From: Microbispora sp. ZYX-F-249
GTDB lineage: Bacteria > Actinomycetota > Actinomycetes > Streptosporangiales > Streptosporangiaceae
Length of the DNA: 64,000 nt
Direction: 5' to 3'
NCBI RefSeq assembly: GCF_039649665.1
Contig: NZ_JBDJAW010000019.1
Coordinates: forward strand, 62,001 to 126,000
Position numbers and translations under genes: made by a program. The notes under the pieces are model-generated. The model worked only from the letters and a program-made list of their open reading frames with translations, searched no databases and was not told where the DNA came from. Below, piece by piece: positions 38,924 to 48,148 of this stretch; positions within the stretch are counted from its first letter, which is position 1, and every line of letters begins with the position of its first letter.

Positions 38924-39385
38924 ATGAGTCCGAGGATCGCGACCGCCGAGAAGGTGTCCCGTGAGCAGTTGCTCGACTTCGTCCGTGATCGCCATCGGGC
39001 GATCCTGATCACGGCAAGACGTGACGGCGGCCCCCAGGCGTCCCCCGTGTCGTGTGGCGTCGACGCCGAGGGCCGCATCGTCGTGTCGACCTATCCCGAA
39101 CGCGCCAAGACCCGCAACGCCCGCCGCGACCCGCGGGTGAGCGTGGTCGTGCTGTCCGACGACTTCGACGGGCCGTGGGTGCAGGTGGACGGCACCGCCG
39201 AGGTGCTCGACCTGCCGGAGGCCCTGGAGCCGCTGGTCGAGTACTACCGGTCGATCTCCGGCGAGCACCCCGACTGGGAGGAGTACCGCGCGGCCATGGT
39301 CCGCCAGGGCAAATCGCTGGTGCGGATCACGCCGACGTCCTGGGGGCCGGTCGCCACCGGCGGGTTCCCGCCGCGCCTGGCCTGA
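38924..39385 (+). CDS. PPOX-class F420-dependent oxidoreductase
   Basis: This 153-residue protein has the split-barrel flavin/deazaflavin fold, with motifs HRAILITARRDGGPQASPV, STYPERAKTRNARRDPRVSVVVL and the WVQVDGTAEV strand. Its length and motifs fit the FDOR-B group that uses cofactor F420 rather than FMN. The substrate is unknown; relatives reduce diverse aromatic and unsaturated compounds. It is followed after 5 bases by an MFS transporter gene with a TTG start, so the two form an operon. Confidence 0.9.
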   Translation: MSPRIATAEKVSREQLLDFVRDRHRAILITARRDGGPQASPVSCGVDAEGRIVVSTYPERAKTRNARRDPRVSVVVLSDDFDGPWVQVDGTAEVLDLPEALEPLVEYYRSISGEHPDWEEYRAAMVRQGKSLVRITPTSWGPVATGGFPPRLA

Positions 39386-39390
39386 CGCGC

Positions 39391-40557
39391 TTGAACGGCG
39401 CGCGCCTGTGGCCGTTGTACGCCGCAGGGTTCACCACGGCCTTCGGCGCCCACGGCATCGCCGCGAACCTCGCGGTGACGGATGACGGCGCGGGCGCGTC
39501 CCTGCTCCGGCTGGGCGTGCTGCTCGCCCTGTACGACGGCGCCGAGATCGTGCTCAAACCGGCGTTCGGCACGCTGGCCGACCGGATCGGGCCGCGCCCG
39601 GTGCTCGTGGGCGGCCTCGTCGCGTTCGTCCTCGCGTCGGGCGCGTACGCCCTGGCCGCCGGGCCGGACGGCGCCGCGGGCACCTGGTGGCTCCTGGCGG
39701 CCAGGCTGGGGCAGGGCGCCGCGGCCTCGGCGTTCTCGCCGTCGGCGTCCGCTCTGGTCGCGCGCCTGACGCCCGAGAGCGCACGGGGCCGGGCCTTCGG
39801 CTCGTACGGCTTTTACAAGAGCATCGGCTACACCCTCGGACCACTCCTCGGCGGGGCGGTCGTGGTGGCCGGCGGCCTGCGGTCGCTGTTCGCGGTCATG
39901 GCCGTGCTGGCCGCCGTGGTGGCCTGCTGGGCGGCTCTCGCGGTGCCCCGGATGCCCCCGCTGCCGCGTGCCAGGCAGAGCGTGGGCGACCTCACCAGGA
40001 GGCTCACCGATCCCGGGTTCCTGCGGCCGGTGACGGCCCTGGCGGCGGGGACGGCGGCGCTGTCGGCAGGGGTCGGCTTCCTGCCGGTCTCCGGCCGGGC
40101 CGACGGGCTCGGGCCCGTCGTGACCGGTGCGGCCGTCTCCCTGCTGGCCGCGTGCGCCGCCGTCGCTCAGCCTCTCGCGGGCCGGGCGCTCGACGCGGGG
40201 AGGATCACCGCGGTCCGCGGTCTGGGCGCCGGGCTGCTGCTCTGTGCGGCGGCCTTCGCGCTCGCGGCCGTCCCTGGCGTGGCTCCGCTGGTCCTCGCGG
40301 CGGCGACGGCGGGCGTGGGGATCGGGCTGGTCACCCCGCTCGGGTTCACCGTGCTGGCCGGCGCCACACCGCCCGAACGCATGGGCCAGACCATGGGGAG
40401 CGCCGAGGTGGGCCGGGAGATCGGCGACGCGGGCGGCCCGCTCCTCGTCGGCGCGGTCGCGACCGCGCTGTCCTTGACCTGGGGTTATGCGCTTCTCGCC
40501 GTCCTGCTCGCCGCCGGCGCCGGGTATGCGGGCAGGCGGGGGCGTGCGGCGGCCTGA
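39391..40557 (+). CDS. MFS transporter (TTG start)
   Basis: This 388-residue membrane protein has about 12 hydrophobic segments, the loop motif GTLADRIGPRPVLVGG after helix 2, and VARLTPESARGRAFGSYGFYKSIGYTLGPLLGG around helix 5, typical of drug/metabolite exporters. No ATG or GTG fits: the TTG at 39391, 5 bases after the oxidoreductase stop, gives a start MNGARLWPLYAAGF that begins the first helix. The gene is translationally close to the oxidoreductase. It converges on a GNAT gene with 1 base between. Confidence 0.88.
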   Translation: MNGARLWPLYAAGFTTAFGAHGIAANLAVTDDGAGASLLRLGVLLALYDGAEIVLKPAFGTLADRIGPRPVLVGGLVAFVLASGAYALAAGPDGAAGTWWLLAARLGQGAAASAFSPSASALVARLTPESARGRAFGSYGFYKSIGYTLGPLLGGAVVVAGGLRSLFAVMAVLAAVVACWAALAVPRMPPLPRARQSVGDLTRRLTDPGFLRPVTALAAGTAALSAGVGFLPVSGRADGLGPVVTGAAVSLLAACAAVAQPLAGRALDAGRITAVRGLGAGLLLCAAAFALAAVPGVAPLVLAAATAGVGIGLVTPLGFTVLAGATPPERMGQTMGSAEVGREIGDAGGPLLVGAVATALSLTWGYALLAVLLAAGAGYAGRRGRAAA

Positions 40558-40558
40558 G

Positions 40559-41188
40559 TCAGGCTCCGAACAGGGGCAGGCAGGGCTCGAGGCCGTGGAT
40601 CTCGAACCCGTCGGGGGCCGTCCACTCGTCGCGGGACAGGCGCACCCGCTGCTGCAGGACGGCCTGTCCTCTGCGCTTCTCCACGGCGAGCCCGTCCTCC
40701 CGGTAGCCGAGCCGCCGGGAGATCGCCAGCGACCGCGGATTGTCGACGAAGGCGGACGACGTGGCGTACCGGGCGCCGAGACCGGCGAAGGCGAGATGCA
40801 GGACGGCCGCGCGCATCTCGGTGCCGATTCCCCTGCCCTGGAAGCGCAGGCCGATCCAGGAACCGGTGGCGACCTCCCGGGTGACCGCGAAGTCGCGGCC
40901 ACGCATCTCCTGCACGCCGACCACCCGGCCCTCCCACACCGTGACGAAGGAGCAGCTCCAGTCGCCGGGAGACCAGGTGCCCCACTGCCGGAAGTGGACC
41001 TGGACGGTCGAGCGGGCGCGCTCGTGCGGCGGGGCGTCCGTCCACGGCACGCCGAACGGCATCTCCGCGGGGTCGTGAACGCCCTCGGCCGCCCGGTCGG
41101 CGAGCTCGTCCAGGTCGTCGAGGCCGGGCAGGCGCAGCTCCAGCCGGGGCGTCGTCAGTCTGAGCGCGAAGAGCGGCCAATGTCGCAT
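40559..41188 (-). CDS. GNAT N-acetyltransferase (RimJ/RimL-like)
   Basis: This 209-residue protein has the RimJ/RimL-type beginning PRLELRLPGLDDLDELAD, the central strand EVATGSWIGLRFQGRGIGTEMRAAVLHLAF with the acetyl-CoA loop QGRGIG, and the late motif NPRSLAISRRLGY. It should move acetyl from acetyl-CoA to an amine; the acceptor (protein N-terminus, small molecule) is unknown. It converges on the MFS gene and diverges from another GNAT gene. Confidence 0.92.
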   Translation of the reverse strand: MRHWPLFALRLTTPRLELRLPGLDDLDELADRAAEGVHDPAEMPFGVPWTDAPPHERARSTVQVHFRQWGTWSPGDWSCSFVTVWEGRVVGVQEMRGRDFAVTREVATGSWIGLRFQGRGIGTEMRAAVLHLAFAGLGARYATSSAFVDNPRSLAISRRLGYREDGLAVEKRRGQAVLQQRVRLSRDEWTAPDGFEIHGLEPCLPLFGA

Positions 41189-41346
41189 GCCCCGATCCTG
41201 GCAAGATCCGGAGCCTGCCGGACACCGGTTTTCCCGGCGCCGTGGCCAGGGAAACCGGTATCCGCAGGGTGCGTGGTGCGGTTAGCCTCGGAGGCCGCCA
41301 CGAGAGCGCCGGGGCCGTGAACCGGTGCGGACAAGGACACGCCCAC

Positions 41347-42207
41347 ATGCCCGACCCGCTCACCACACCGGCCGCCGAGCTTCCGGTCCGCCGGCTCGGA
41401 CCCGAGGACCTGGATCGCTGCCTCGCACTGAGCCAGGACAGGGCCTGGGCCCGGGAGGAGCGCAAGTGGCTGTTCCTCCTGGAGAACGCCGAGGTCCACG
41501 CGATCGACGCCCCGTCGGGCGAGCTGGCGGGCACGGTCACGCTGACCCGGTACGGCACGGCCGCGGCGGGCATCGGCATGATGCTCGTCGCCACCCGGTA
41601 CGGCGGACGCGGGCTGGGCCGCCAGCTGATGACGCACGTGCTGGACACGGCCGGTGACGCGGCCGTCTTCCTCTGGGCCACCGAGCTCGGCCGGCCGCTG
41701 TACGAGAAGCTCGGATTCGAGACGCTGGGCGTGACGGAGGCGCGCGTGGGGCGCCTGCGCCCCGGGAACGACCCCGTCCTGTCGAGGCCGGCCGACCTCG
41801 ACGGCGACCTCGACGCCCTGCTCGCGCTCGACGCCGAGGTTTTCGGCGCGGACCGGGCCGCGCTGCTGGCGCGGTTGTTCGCCTTCGCCGAGGAGGTCAG
41901 GGTCGTCGAGGACGAGACGGGGCCGACGGGCTACGCCGTGTCGTGGCGCAGCATGAACACGCTGTTCATCGGGCCGGTGGTCGCCGGCGGCGAGGCGGAC
42001 GCCCGCGCGCTCGTCACCGACCTCGCGCGCAACGCCGACGGCCTGGTGCGGCTCGAGGTCGAGCGCACCCGGCCGGGCCTGCTGGCCTGGCTCGGCGAGC
42101 GGGGCGTGACACAGGCGTTCTCGACGTCGTTCATGGTCCACGGCGGCAGGCCGCTGCCCGGCGACCGGACCCGCATGTTCGCTCCGATGATGCTCGCGAT
42201 GGGCTGA
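41347..42207 (+). CDS. GNAT N-acetyltransferase with C-terminal GNAT-like half
   Basis: This 286-residue protein has an N-terminal GNAT domain (about 12-140) with loop RYGGRGLGRQLM and FLWATELGRPLYEKLGFETLG, then a second alpha/beta half (about 150-286) common to two-domain GNATs that have a YitH/acetyltransferase-18-like tail. An AAGGAC ribosome site precedes the ATG. The acceptor is unknown. The gene ends 3 bases before a run of 15-bp repeats. Confidence 0.9.
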   Translation: MPDPLTTPAAELPVRRLGPEDLDRCLALSQDRAWAREERKWLFLLENAEVHAIDAPSGELAGTVTLTRYGTAAAGIGMMLVATRYGGRGLGRQLMTHVLDTAGDAAVFLWATELGRPLYEKLGFETLGVTEARVGRLRPGNDPVLSRPADLDGDLDALLALDAEVFGADRAALLARLFAFAEEVRVVEDETGPTGYAVSWRSMNTLFIGPVVAGGEADARALVTDLARNADGLVRLEVERTRPGLLAWLGERGVTQAFSTSFMVHGGRPLPGDRTRMFAPMMLAMG

Positions 42208-42209
42208 CT

Positions 42210-42329
42210 CTGCTGCTCCCATCGGGGCTGCTCCCATCGGGGCTGCTCCCATCGGGGCTGCTCCCATCGGGCTGCTCCCATGGGGGTTGCTCCCATCGGG
42301 GTTGCTCCCATCGGGCCCGCTCCCACCGG
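42210..42329 (+). repeat. 15-bp tandem repeat array, eight copies
   Basis: The unit is GGCTGCTCCCATCGG, with a few changes in the last four copies and one base lost in the fifth. It lies between the GNAT stop and the ligase operon. Most of the array lacks a plausible coding frame. Confidence 0.9.
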
Positions 42330-42468
42330 CGGCTCGCGGGGGCGTTCTGATCCGGCTCTGATCTGTGCCGCCTACCCTCGCGACCGCCGGTGGGACACCG
42401 GCCGCCCGCGCCGCGGCGGGTCGTGTCGTCGCCGCGGGCGGGTGCCTCGCGAGACGAAGGAGCCGGAC

Positions 42469-44067
42469 ATGCGCGATCCCCTCACCCGCGCCGCCCACCA
42501 CGAGAGCGGCGATCCCGCCGGCCGCGGCGGGCCCGGGCACGCCGCCGGCGCGTTCCCGCACCTGCTGCTGGAGGCGCTGCGCGACTCACCCGGCACCGCT
42601 GCCTTCGAGCAGGGCGGCAGGATCGTCTCCAGGGGCGAGGTGCTGGAGCTCATCGGACGCATGGCCGGCGCGCTGCGCGACGTGGGACTCGGCCCCGGTA
42701 GCGGCGTCGCCGTCCGCACCGGCCTGTCGCCGGAGGCGTTCGCCGCCCAGATGGCCGCTCATGTGCTGGGCTGCCGCGTCGTGAGCGTGAAGCCCGGGTA
42801 CACGCCCGGTCAGCTCGCCGACGTCCTCGGCGTGGGAGTCGACGCCGTGATCCTCGACCGGTCGACGGCGACACCGGACCTGCTCAACGCCGCCGGGCCG
42901 GCCACGGTGCTGTCGCTGGGGCCCGCCCCCGCAGCGGCCGGGGCGGCCGACATCCTGGCCCATCCCGGCGACGGCCGTCTCCCCGCCGTCACGGCGCGCC
43001 CGGACGACGCGGCCCTGCTGACCTTCACCAGCGGCAGCACGGGCAGGCCGAAAGGATGCGTGCTCACCTATCGGGCCCTGGCCGCGCACTGGTCCAGCCA
43101 TCGCGGCTGGTCGTCGATCGCGCCCGGCTTCGACGAGTCCTTCCGGCGCTACATGCTGTTCGGCACCCTGTCCAGCCTGGTGGTGCTGGATTTCCTGGCG
43201 CCGTGCCTGCTCGGCGGCGGCACCGCGGTGATCCCCGACGACGACGGCCGGCCGCTGTTCCCGTACGCGATCGAGCGGCACCGGATCACCGGTGCGATCG
43301 TGACCGTGCCCCGGCTGTGTCAGATGCTCGACGTGCTCCGTGAGGAGCCGGTCGACGTCGGCAGCCTGCGCGCGCTGACGGTCTCCGGATCGCCCGTCAG
43401 CCCGCATCGGCTGATCGAGGCGCTGGACCGGCTGGGCCCCGTCGTCTACGTCGGGTACGGCGCGACCGAGGCCGGGGTCATCTCCATGCTCCCTCCCGGG
43501 GAGGGCCGCGACGCGCCCACCTCGGTCGGCCGCCCGCACCCCGGCGTCGAGATCAGCGTGCGCGACGAGGAGGGCCGGCCGGTCGCCGCGGGACGCACCG
43601 GCGAGATCCACGTGCGCGGCCCCTTTCTCATGGCGGGCTACTGGAACCAGCCGGAGGAGACCCGCGACGTGCTCCGGGACGGCTGGCTGCGCACCCGCGA
43701 TCTCGGCCACCTCGACGAGACCGGTCTGCTGTACCTCGCCGGCCGGACCAGGGACGTGATCATCGTGAACGCGATCGTCGTCTACGCCGGTCCCATCGAG
43801 AAGGCGCTGGCGGGCCACCCCGACGTGGCCGAGGCGTACGTGACCGGCGCGCCGGACGAGCGGACCGGAGAGGCCGTCCACGCGTTCGTGGTCCCCGCTC
43901 CGGGCCGCACTCCGGACCACGCCGCCCTGGCAGAGCTGGTACGCGCCGAGCTCGGCGCGGACAGCGTCCCCCGGACGATCACGACGGTCGCCTCCGTGCC
44001 GGTCGCGCCGAGCGGAAAACCGGACAAGCGTGCCCTGGTGGAACGGCATCTGTCCACGGCGCTCTGA
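42469..44067 (+). CDS. Acyl-adenylating ligase (AMP-dependent synthetase/ligase)
   Basis: This 532-residue enzyme belongs to the ANL superfamily: core motif A3 TFTSGSTGRPKG near 185-196, A5 VGYGATEAG, A8 DGWLRTRDLGHLDETGLLYLAGR with the hinge, and A10 PSGKPDK with the catalytic lysine. It should activate a carboxylate as acyl-AMP and pass it to CoA, an amine or a carrier protein. No carrier protein is encoded nearby. The ATG at 42469 has an AAGGAG ribosome site; longer in-frame starts reach into the 15-bp repeats and are unlikely. It heads a co-directional set of oxidative enzymes. Confidence 0.92.
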   Translation: MRDPLTRAAHHESGDPAGRGGPGHAAGAFPHLLLEALRDSPGTAAFEQGGRIVSRGEVLELIGRMAGALRDVGLGPGSGVAVRTGLSPEAFAAQMAAHVLGCRVVSVKPGYTPGQLADVLGVGVDAVILDRSTATPDLLNAAGPATVLSLGPAPAAAGAADILAHPGDGRLPAVTARPDDAALLTFTSGSTGRPKGCVLTYRALAAHWSSHRGWSSIAPGFDESFRRYMLFGTLSSLVVLDFLAPCLLGGGTAVIPDDDGRPLFPYAIERHRITGAIVTVPRLCQMLDVLREEPVDVGSLRALTVSGSPVSPHRLIEALDRLGPVVYVGYGATEAGVISMLPPGEGRDAPTSVGRPHPGVEISVRDEEGRPVAAGRTGEIHVRGPFLMAGYWNQPEETRDVLRDGWLRTRDLGHLDETGLLYLAGRTRDVIIVNAIVVYAGPIEKALAGHPDVAEAYVTGAPDERTGEAVHAFVVPAPGRTPDHAALAELVRAELGADSVPRTITTVASVPVAPSGKPDKRALVERHLSTAL

Positions 44068-44132
44068 TCCGCCTCTGAGAATCGCCCGCCAACACTGGTG
44101 AAACTTCAACCATCCCAGTGAGGGAGGCGTCA

Positions 44133-45701
44133 GTGCCGGACAACATCCTGGACTACCTGGTGGTCGGCGCCGGACCGGCGGGCCTGCAGATGGGCCACTT
44201 CCTGCACCGGGCGGGGCGCGGCTACCGGATTCTCGAGGCGGCGCCCGAGCCCGGCGCGTTCTTCCGGACCTTTCCCCGCCATCGCACGCTCATCTCCATC
44301 AACAAGAAGCACACCGGATGGGACGATCCGGAGCTCAACCTCCGGATGGACTGGAACTCGCTGCTGTCGGACGACCCGCGTCTCCTGTTCACCCGCTACA
44401 GCGACCGTTACTTCCCCGCCGCCGAGGACTTCGTCCGCTACATCGAGGACTTCGTCGCCTTCCAGGGCCTGCACGTCACCTACGACGCGCGGGTCGCCGA
44501 GGTCGCGCGCCCGGGCGCGGAAGGCCCGTTCCTCGTGACCGACGAGTACGGCCGGACGTACCGGGCGCGGCGGGTGATCGTGGCGACGGGGGTCTCCCGG
44601 CCGAACGTCCCGCCCATCCCCGGCATCGAGACCGCCGAGCAGTACAGCACCCATTCGACCGATCCCGCGGACTACACGGACATGCGGGTCCTCGTCATCG
44701 GCAAGGCCAACTCGGCCTTCGAGACCGCCGACAACCTCATCGAGACGGCCGCGGTCGTCCACGTGGCCGGACCGCACCCGGTCAAGCTGGCCTGGCGGAC
44801 CCACTTCGTCGGGCACCTGCGCGCGGTCAACAACAACTTCCTCGACACCTACCAGCTCAAACTGCAGAACGCCGTCCTGGACGGCGACGTCAGGAGGATC
44901 GAGCGCCTCCCCGACGGCTCCTACCTGGTGACGGTGGCCTTCGTCCGGGCCGACGAGGTCACCAAGGACATCCCGTACGACCGCGTGATCGTGTGCACCG
45001 GGTTCCGGTTCGACGGCTCCATCTTCTCGCCCGAGTGCCGTCCCGAGCTGACCATCGGGGACAGGTTCCCCGCGCTGACCCCGGCCTACGAGTCGGTCAA
45101 CGTGCCCGATCTCCACTGCGCCGGGACGATCACCCAGTCGCTCGACTTCAAGCGCGGCACCAACGGCTTCATCCACGGTTTCCGGTACGGCGTCCGCGCC
45201 CTGCACCGCCTGCTGGAGAACAGGCATCACGGCGTCCCCTGGCCGGGCCGCGACCTCCCCGCCGATCCGGACGTGCTCGCGGCGGCCGTGCTCGAACGGG
45301 TCAACCGCAGCTCGGCGCTGTGGCAGCAGTTCGGGGTGCTGGCCGACGTGATCGTCCCGGACGGGCTCGGCGGCATGCGCTACCTGGAGGAGCTGCCGAT
45401 CGACCTGCAGGGCCCGCCGGTCGGCGGCGAGGGCCGCTTCATGATCACCCTGGAGTACGGCCCGCACCACGACCAGGTCGACCCCTTCGACCTCTCGGTG
45501 GGGCGGATCAGGCAGAGCGACGCGGATCGTGCGGACGAGGGCCACTACCTCCACCCGGTCGTACGCCGCTGGCGGGGCGGAGCGGTGGAGGCCGTCCACC
45601 ACGTCACCGAGAACCTGGAGAACGACTGGACCTCGGAAGAGGTGCACCTGCGCCCGCTCCGGGACTTCTTCAAGCGCCAGAGCCTCCCGGCCTCGGTGTG
45701 A
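44133..45701 (+). CDS. FAD-dependent monooxygenase/oxidoreductase (FMO-like)
   Basis: This 522-residue protein begins VPDNILDYLVVGAGPAGLQMG with the FAD-binding Rossmann motif at residues 12-17 and has a second nucleotide-binding motif, VLVIGKANSAFETADNL, at about residue 188 in which the first-glycine pattern is G-K-A rather than GxG. It resembles flavin monooxygenases and the FOXRED2-like group of N- or S-oxidising enzymes. GGGAGG precedes the GTG at 44133. The stop overlaps the next gene's start by 4 bases. The substrate is unknown. Confidence 0.88.
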   Translation: MPDNILDYLVVGAGPAGLQMGHFLHRAGRGYRILEAAPEPGAFFRTFPRHRTLISINKKHTGWDDPELNLRMDWNSLLSDDPRLLFTRYSDRYFPAAEDFVRYIEDFVAFQGLHVTYDARVAEVARPGAEGPFLVTDEYGRTYRARRVIVATGVSRPNVPPIPGIETAEQYSTHSTDPADYTDMRVLVIGKANSAFETADNLIETAAVVHVAGPHPVKLAWRTHFVGHLRAVNNNFLDTYQLKLQNAVLDGDVRRIERLPDGSYLVTVAFVRADEVTKDIPYDRVIVCTGFRFDGSIFSPECRPELTIGDRFPALTPAYESVNVPDLHCAGTITQSLDFKRGTNGFIHGFRYGVRALHRLLENRHHGVPWPGRDLPADPDVLAAAVLERVNRSSALWQQFGVLADVIVPDGLGGMRYLEELPIDLQGPPVGGEGRFMITLEYGPHHDQVDPFDLSVGRIRQSDADRADEGHYLHPVVRRWRGGAVEAVHHVTENLENDWTSEEVHLRPLRDFFKRQSLPASV

Positions 45702-46750
45702 CGGCCGTGCCGGCGACCATCAGGGAGTTCGAGGCGGTGGCCCGCGACCGGCTGGACCCCGCCCACTACGACTACTTCGCCGGCGGGGCCGGCGACGAGG
45801 TCACGGTGAGAGCCAACGAGGCGGCGTTCGCCCGGCTCGCGCTGCTGCCGCGGGTCCTTCGCGGCGCAGGGAGTCCGGAGATCGGGGTCACCCTGCTGGG
45901 CAGCCGCGCGGAGATGCCGGTGCTGGTGGCGCCGACCGCGTTCCACCGGCTGGCCGACCCCGAGGGGGAGAAGGCCACGGCACGCGCGGTGGCCGCCGCG
46001 GGGACCATCATGATCGTGAGCATGGCCGCCACCGTCGCCGTCGAGGACGTCGCGGCCGCGGCGCCGGGCGCCACCCTGTGGTTCCAGCTCTACGTCCAGC
46101 CCGACATGGCCTTCACCGAGGCGATCGTCCGGCGCGCCGAGGCGGCCGGGTGCGCGGCGCTGGTCGTCACCGTGGACTCCCCTGCCCGTGGCCGCAGGGA
46201 CCGGGAGGTGCGCCGCGGCTTCGACGATCTCCCCGAGGGCATGCGCTGCGAGAACCTGCGCGACGACGGCGGCGAGTCGGTGCGGCCGATCGTCATGTCA
46301 CCCGCGATCTCCTGGGAGCACGTCGACGCGCTGAGGCGGATGACGAGGCTGCCGCTCGTGCTCAAGGGCGTCACGCACCCCGCCGACGCGCGCCTCGCCC
46401 TGGAGCACGGCGTGTCGGCGGTGTACGTCTCCAACCACGGAGGACGGCAGCTCGACACCGTCCCGGCCACCGTCGATCTGCTGCCGGACATCGTGGCCGC
46501 CGTACGCGGGGCCGTACCGGTGCTGGTGGACGGAGGGATCCGGCGCGGCACCGACGTGGTCAAGGCGCTGGCGCTGGGCGCGTCCGCCGTCGCGGTCGGC
46601 CGTCCGGTCGTCTGGGGCCTGGCGGCGGACGGCGAGTGCGGCGTGGCCCGCGTGCTCGGGCTGCTGCGGGACGAGGTCGAGCACGCGCTCACGCTGTGCG
46701 GCCTCGCCTCGTCGCACGACCTGGAGCCGGGGCTGGTGCGGCGATGCTGA
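45698..46750 (+). CDS. FMN-dependent alpha-hydroxy acid oxidase (4-hydroxymandelate oxidase-like)
   Basis: This 350-residue protein has the full alpha-hydroxy acid dehydrogenase/oxidase pattern: DYFAGGAGDE near the start, LVAPTAFHRLADPEGE, the flavin motif TLWFQLYV, the catalytic SNHGGRQLD with H247, and GGIRRGTDVVKALALGA. Enzymes of this family oxidise lactate, glycolate or mandelate-type acids; in glycopeptide-type clusters a hydroxymandelate oxidase makes a precursor of hydroxyphenylglycine. Start and stop both overlap neighbouring genes (4 and 7 bases), so it is translated as part of the set. Confidence 0.93.
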   Translation: MTAVPATIREFEAVARDRLDPAHYDYFAGGAGDEVTVRANEAAFARLALLPRVLRGAGSPEIGVTLLGSRAEMPVLVAPTAFHRLADPEGEKATARAVAAAGTIMIVSMAATVAVEDVAAAAPGATLWFQLYVQPDMAFTEAIVRRAEAAGCAALVVTVDSPARGRRDREVRRGFDDLPEGMRCENLRDDGGESVRPIVMSPAISWEHVDALRRMTRLPLVLKGVTHPADARLALEHGVSAVYVSNHGGRQLDTVPATVDLLPDIVAAVRGAVPVLVDGGIRRGTDVVKALALGASAVAVGRPVVWGLAADGECGVARVLGLLRDEVEHALTLCGLASSHDLEPGLVRRC

Positions 46751-48102
46751 CGGCGGTGTGGGTGGCGCTGTGGGCGGCCGCGGCCGTCGTCGTGATCAGC
46801 TTGCCCCGGTGGCTCCCCGGGCGCGTCGTGGCGCTGCGCGGGTGGGTGTTCACGAGGATCAACGGCGAGGAGAGCATCGCGGTCCCCGGCGACCTGGTCG
46901 GCGTGGACCGGTTCAGGGAGGTCTACTCCCACCCGGCGGCCTCCGGCCGGAGCGAAGGCGCCGTCCTGTCCGACCTGTTCTGGTACTGGCTGTCGCCGGG
47001 GCCCGAGATGCACCAGGAGCACCTGGAGGCGGGGGAGCGGTACGACGCCGTCGCCATGGCCACCCGCCGCATCCTGTCCCTGCCGCGCGCACAGGTGGAG
47101 GAGCTCACCCGCCGGTGCGTCGGCCGGGCGCTGGAGGGCGGGCGCGGAGTGGTCCGGCTGCGCGACCTGATGATGCCGGCCTGGGCCGAGTTCGCCTACG
47201 AGCTCGTCTTCGGCGAACCCTGCCCGCCGCACGCCCGCGACCTCGTCGTCGGCAACGCGGACGACGTCGCGACCGCGCTCAAGTGCTGCGGCCTGCGGCA
47301 CATGGACCGGCGTGACCGGCTGACCGCCTATCTCCTCGAGTCGCTGCCCCGGGTGAGGCACGAGCTCCCCGCGGGCCTGACGCCCCGGGAGCAGGCGCTG
47401 TATCTCCATGGGGCCTTCTTCACCACCGCCGTCGTGCAGATGTCGGAGGCCACGGCTCACGTGCTGATGGCCCTGGCCCGGCATCCGGACGTACAGGACA
47501 GGGCGCGGGGCGGTGACGACCGCTACCTCGACCAGGTGATCGCGGAGACGCTGCGGCTCTATCCGCTCTTCGGCATCGCCCACCGCGTCACCAAGGGCGA
47601 CATCCTCCTGGGCGAGAGGGGCACGATCCCGGCCGGCTCGGTGCTGTGCTTCGACTACCCCGCGTTCCACCGCGCGGGCTTCCCCGATCCGGAGCGTTTC
47701 GATCCCGGGCGCTTCGCCCCCGGGCACGCCCCGCTCAAGGAGCTCAACCACATCCCGTTCGGCATGCCGGCGAACCGTCCCTGCCCGGCGTGGCGGCTCG
47801 CGCCGCTCGCCATGCGGGTCGCCGTACGGGAGGTCCTGCGGGCGTACGCGCTCGGCTCCACCGCGGCGCACACCCGGTCGATGCCCAACCGGGGACCGTG
47901 CCTGCTCACTCCGCCCGGCGCGGGACGGCGTGGGCCGGGACGGCGCCTGACGCTGCTGTCCATGCGCCTGCGGGACGGCTGGGAGGACGTCTGGCGCAGC
48001 CTCGTGCAGCTCGTCCTCGGCACGTACATGGTGTGGGACGCGCGCAGGCTGCGGCTGTGCGAGCGCCACTTCTCCGGCGACGCCCGCCCCGAGGGCACGT
48101 AG
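46744..48102 (+). CDS. Divergent cytochrome P450 with N-terminal membrane anchor
   Basis: This 452-residue protein starts with a hydrophobic helix (residues 2-20), unusual for bacterial P450s. K-helix ETLRLYP (E268, R271), meander FPDPERFDPGRF and a heme loop FGMPANRPCPAW with C347 identify a P450. The I-helix segment AFFTTAVVQMSEATAHVL lacks the acid-threonine pair that delivers protons to oxygen, and the heme loop is one residue longer than usual. About 60 extra residues follow the usual end. It may be a peroxygenase-like or non-oxygenating P450. It overlaps the oxidase gene by 7 bases. Confidence 0.8.
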   Translation: MLTAVWVALWAAAAVVVISLPRWLPGRVVALRGWVFTRINGEESIAVPGDLVGVDRFREVYSHPAASGRSEGAVLSDLFWYWLSPGPEMHQEHLEAGERYDAVAMATRRILSLPRAQVEELTRRCVGRALEGGRGVVRLRDLMMPAWAEFAYELVFGEPCPPHARDLVVGNADDVATALKCCGLRHMDRRDRLTAYLLESLPRVRHELPAGLTPREQALYLHGAFFTTAVVQMSEATAHVLMALARHPDVQDRARGGDDRYLDQVIAETLRLYPLFGIAHRVTKGDILLGERGTIPAGSVLCFDYPAFHRAGFPDPERFDPGRFAPGHAPLKELNHIPFGMPANRPCPAWRLAPLAMRVAVREVLRAYALGSTAAHTRSMPNRGPCLLTPPGAGRRGPGRRLTLLSMRLRDGWEDVWRSLVQLVLGTYMVWDARRLRLCERHFSGDARPEGT

Positions 48103-48148
48103 ACGACCGGCCGATCTCAGGTTCCGACCACGAACGGAGGCACGAGCC

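Noticed and set aside
42210-42329. CRISPR array
   Set aside because: The repeats are 15 bp and contiguous, with no spacers, and no cas gene is present.
42280-42468. Earlier in-frame start for the adenylating ligase inside the 15-bp repeats
   Set aside because: It adds Gly/Ala/Pro repeat residues and an Arg-rich stretch unlike the family. The ATG at 42469 has a good ribosome site.
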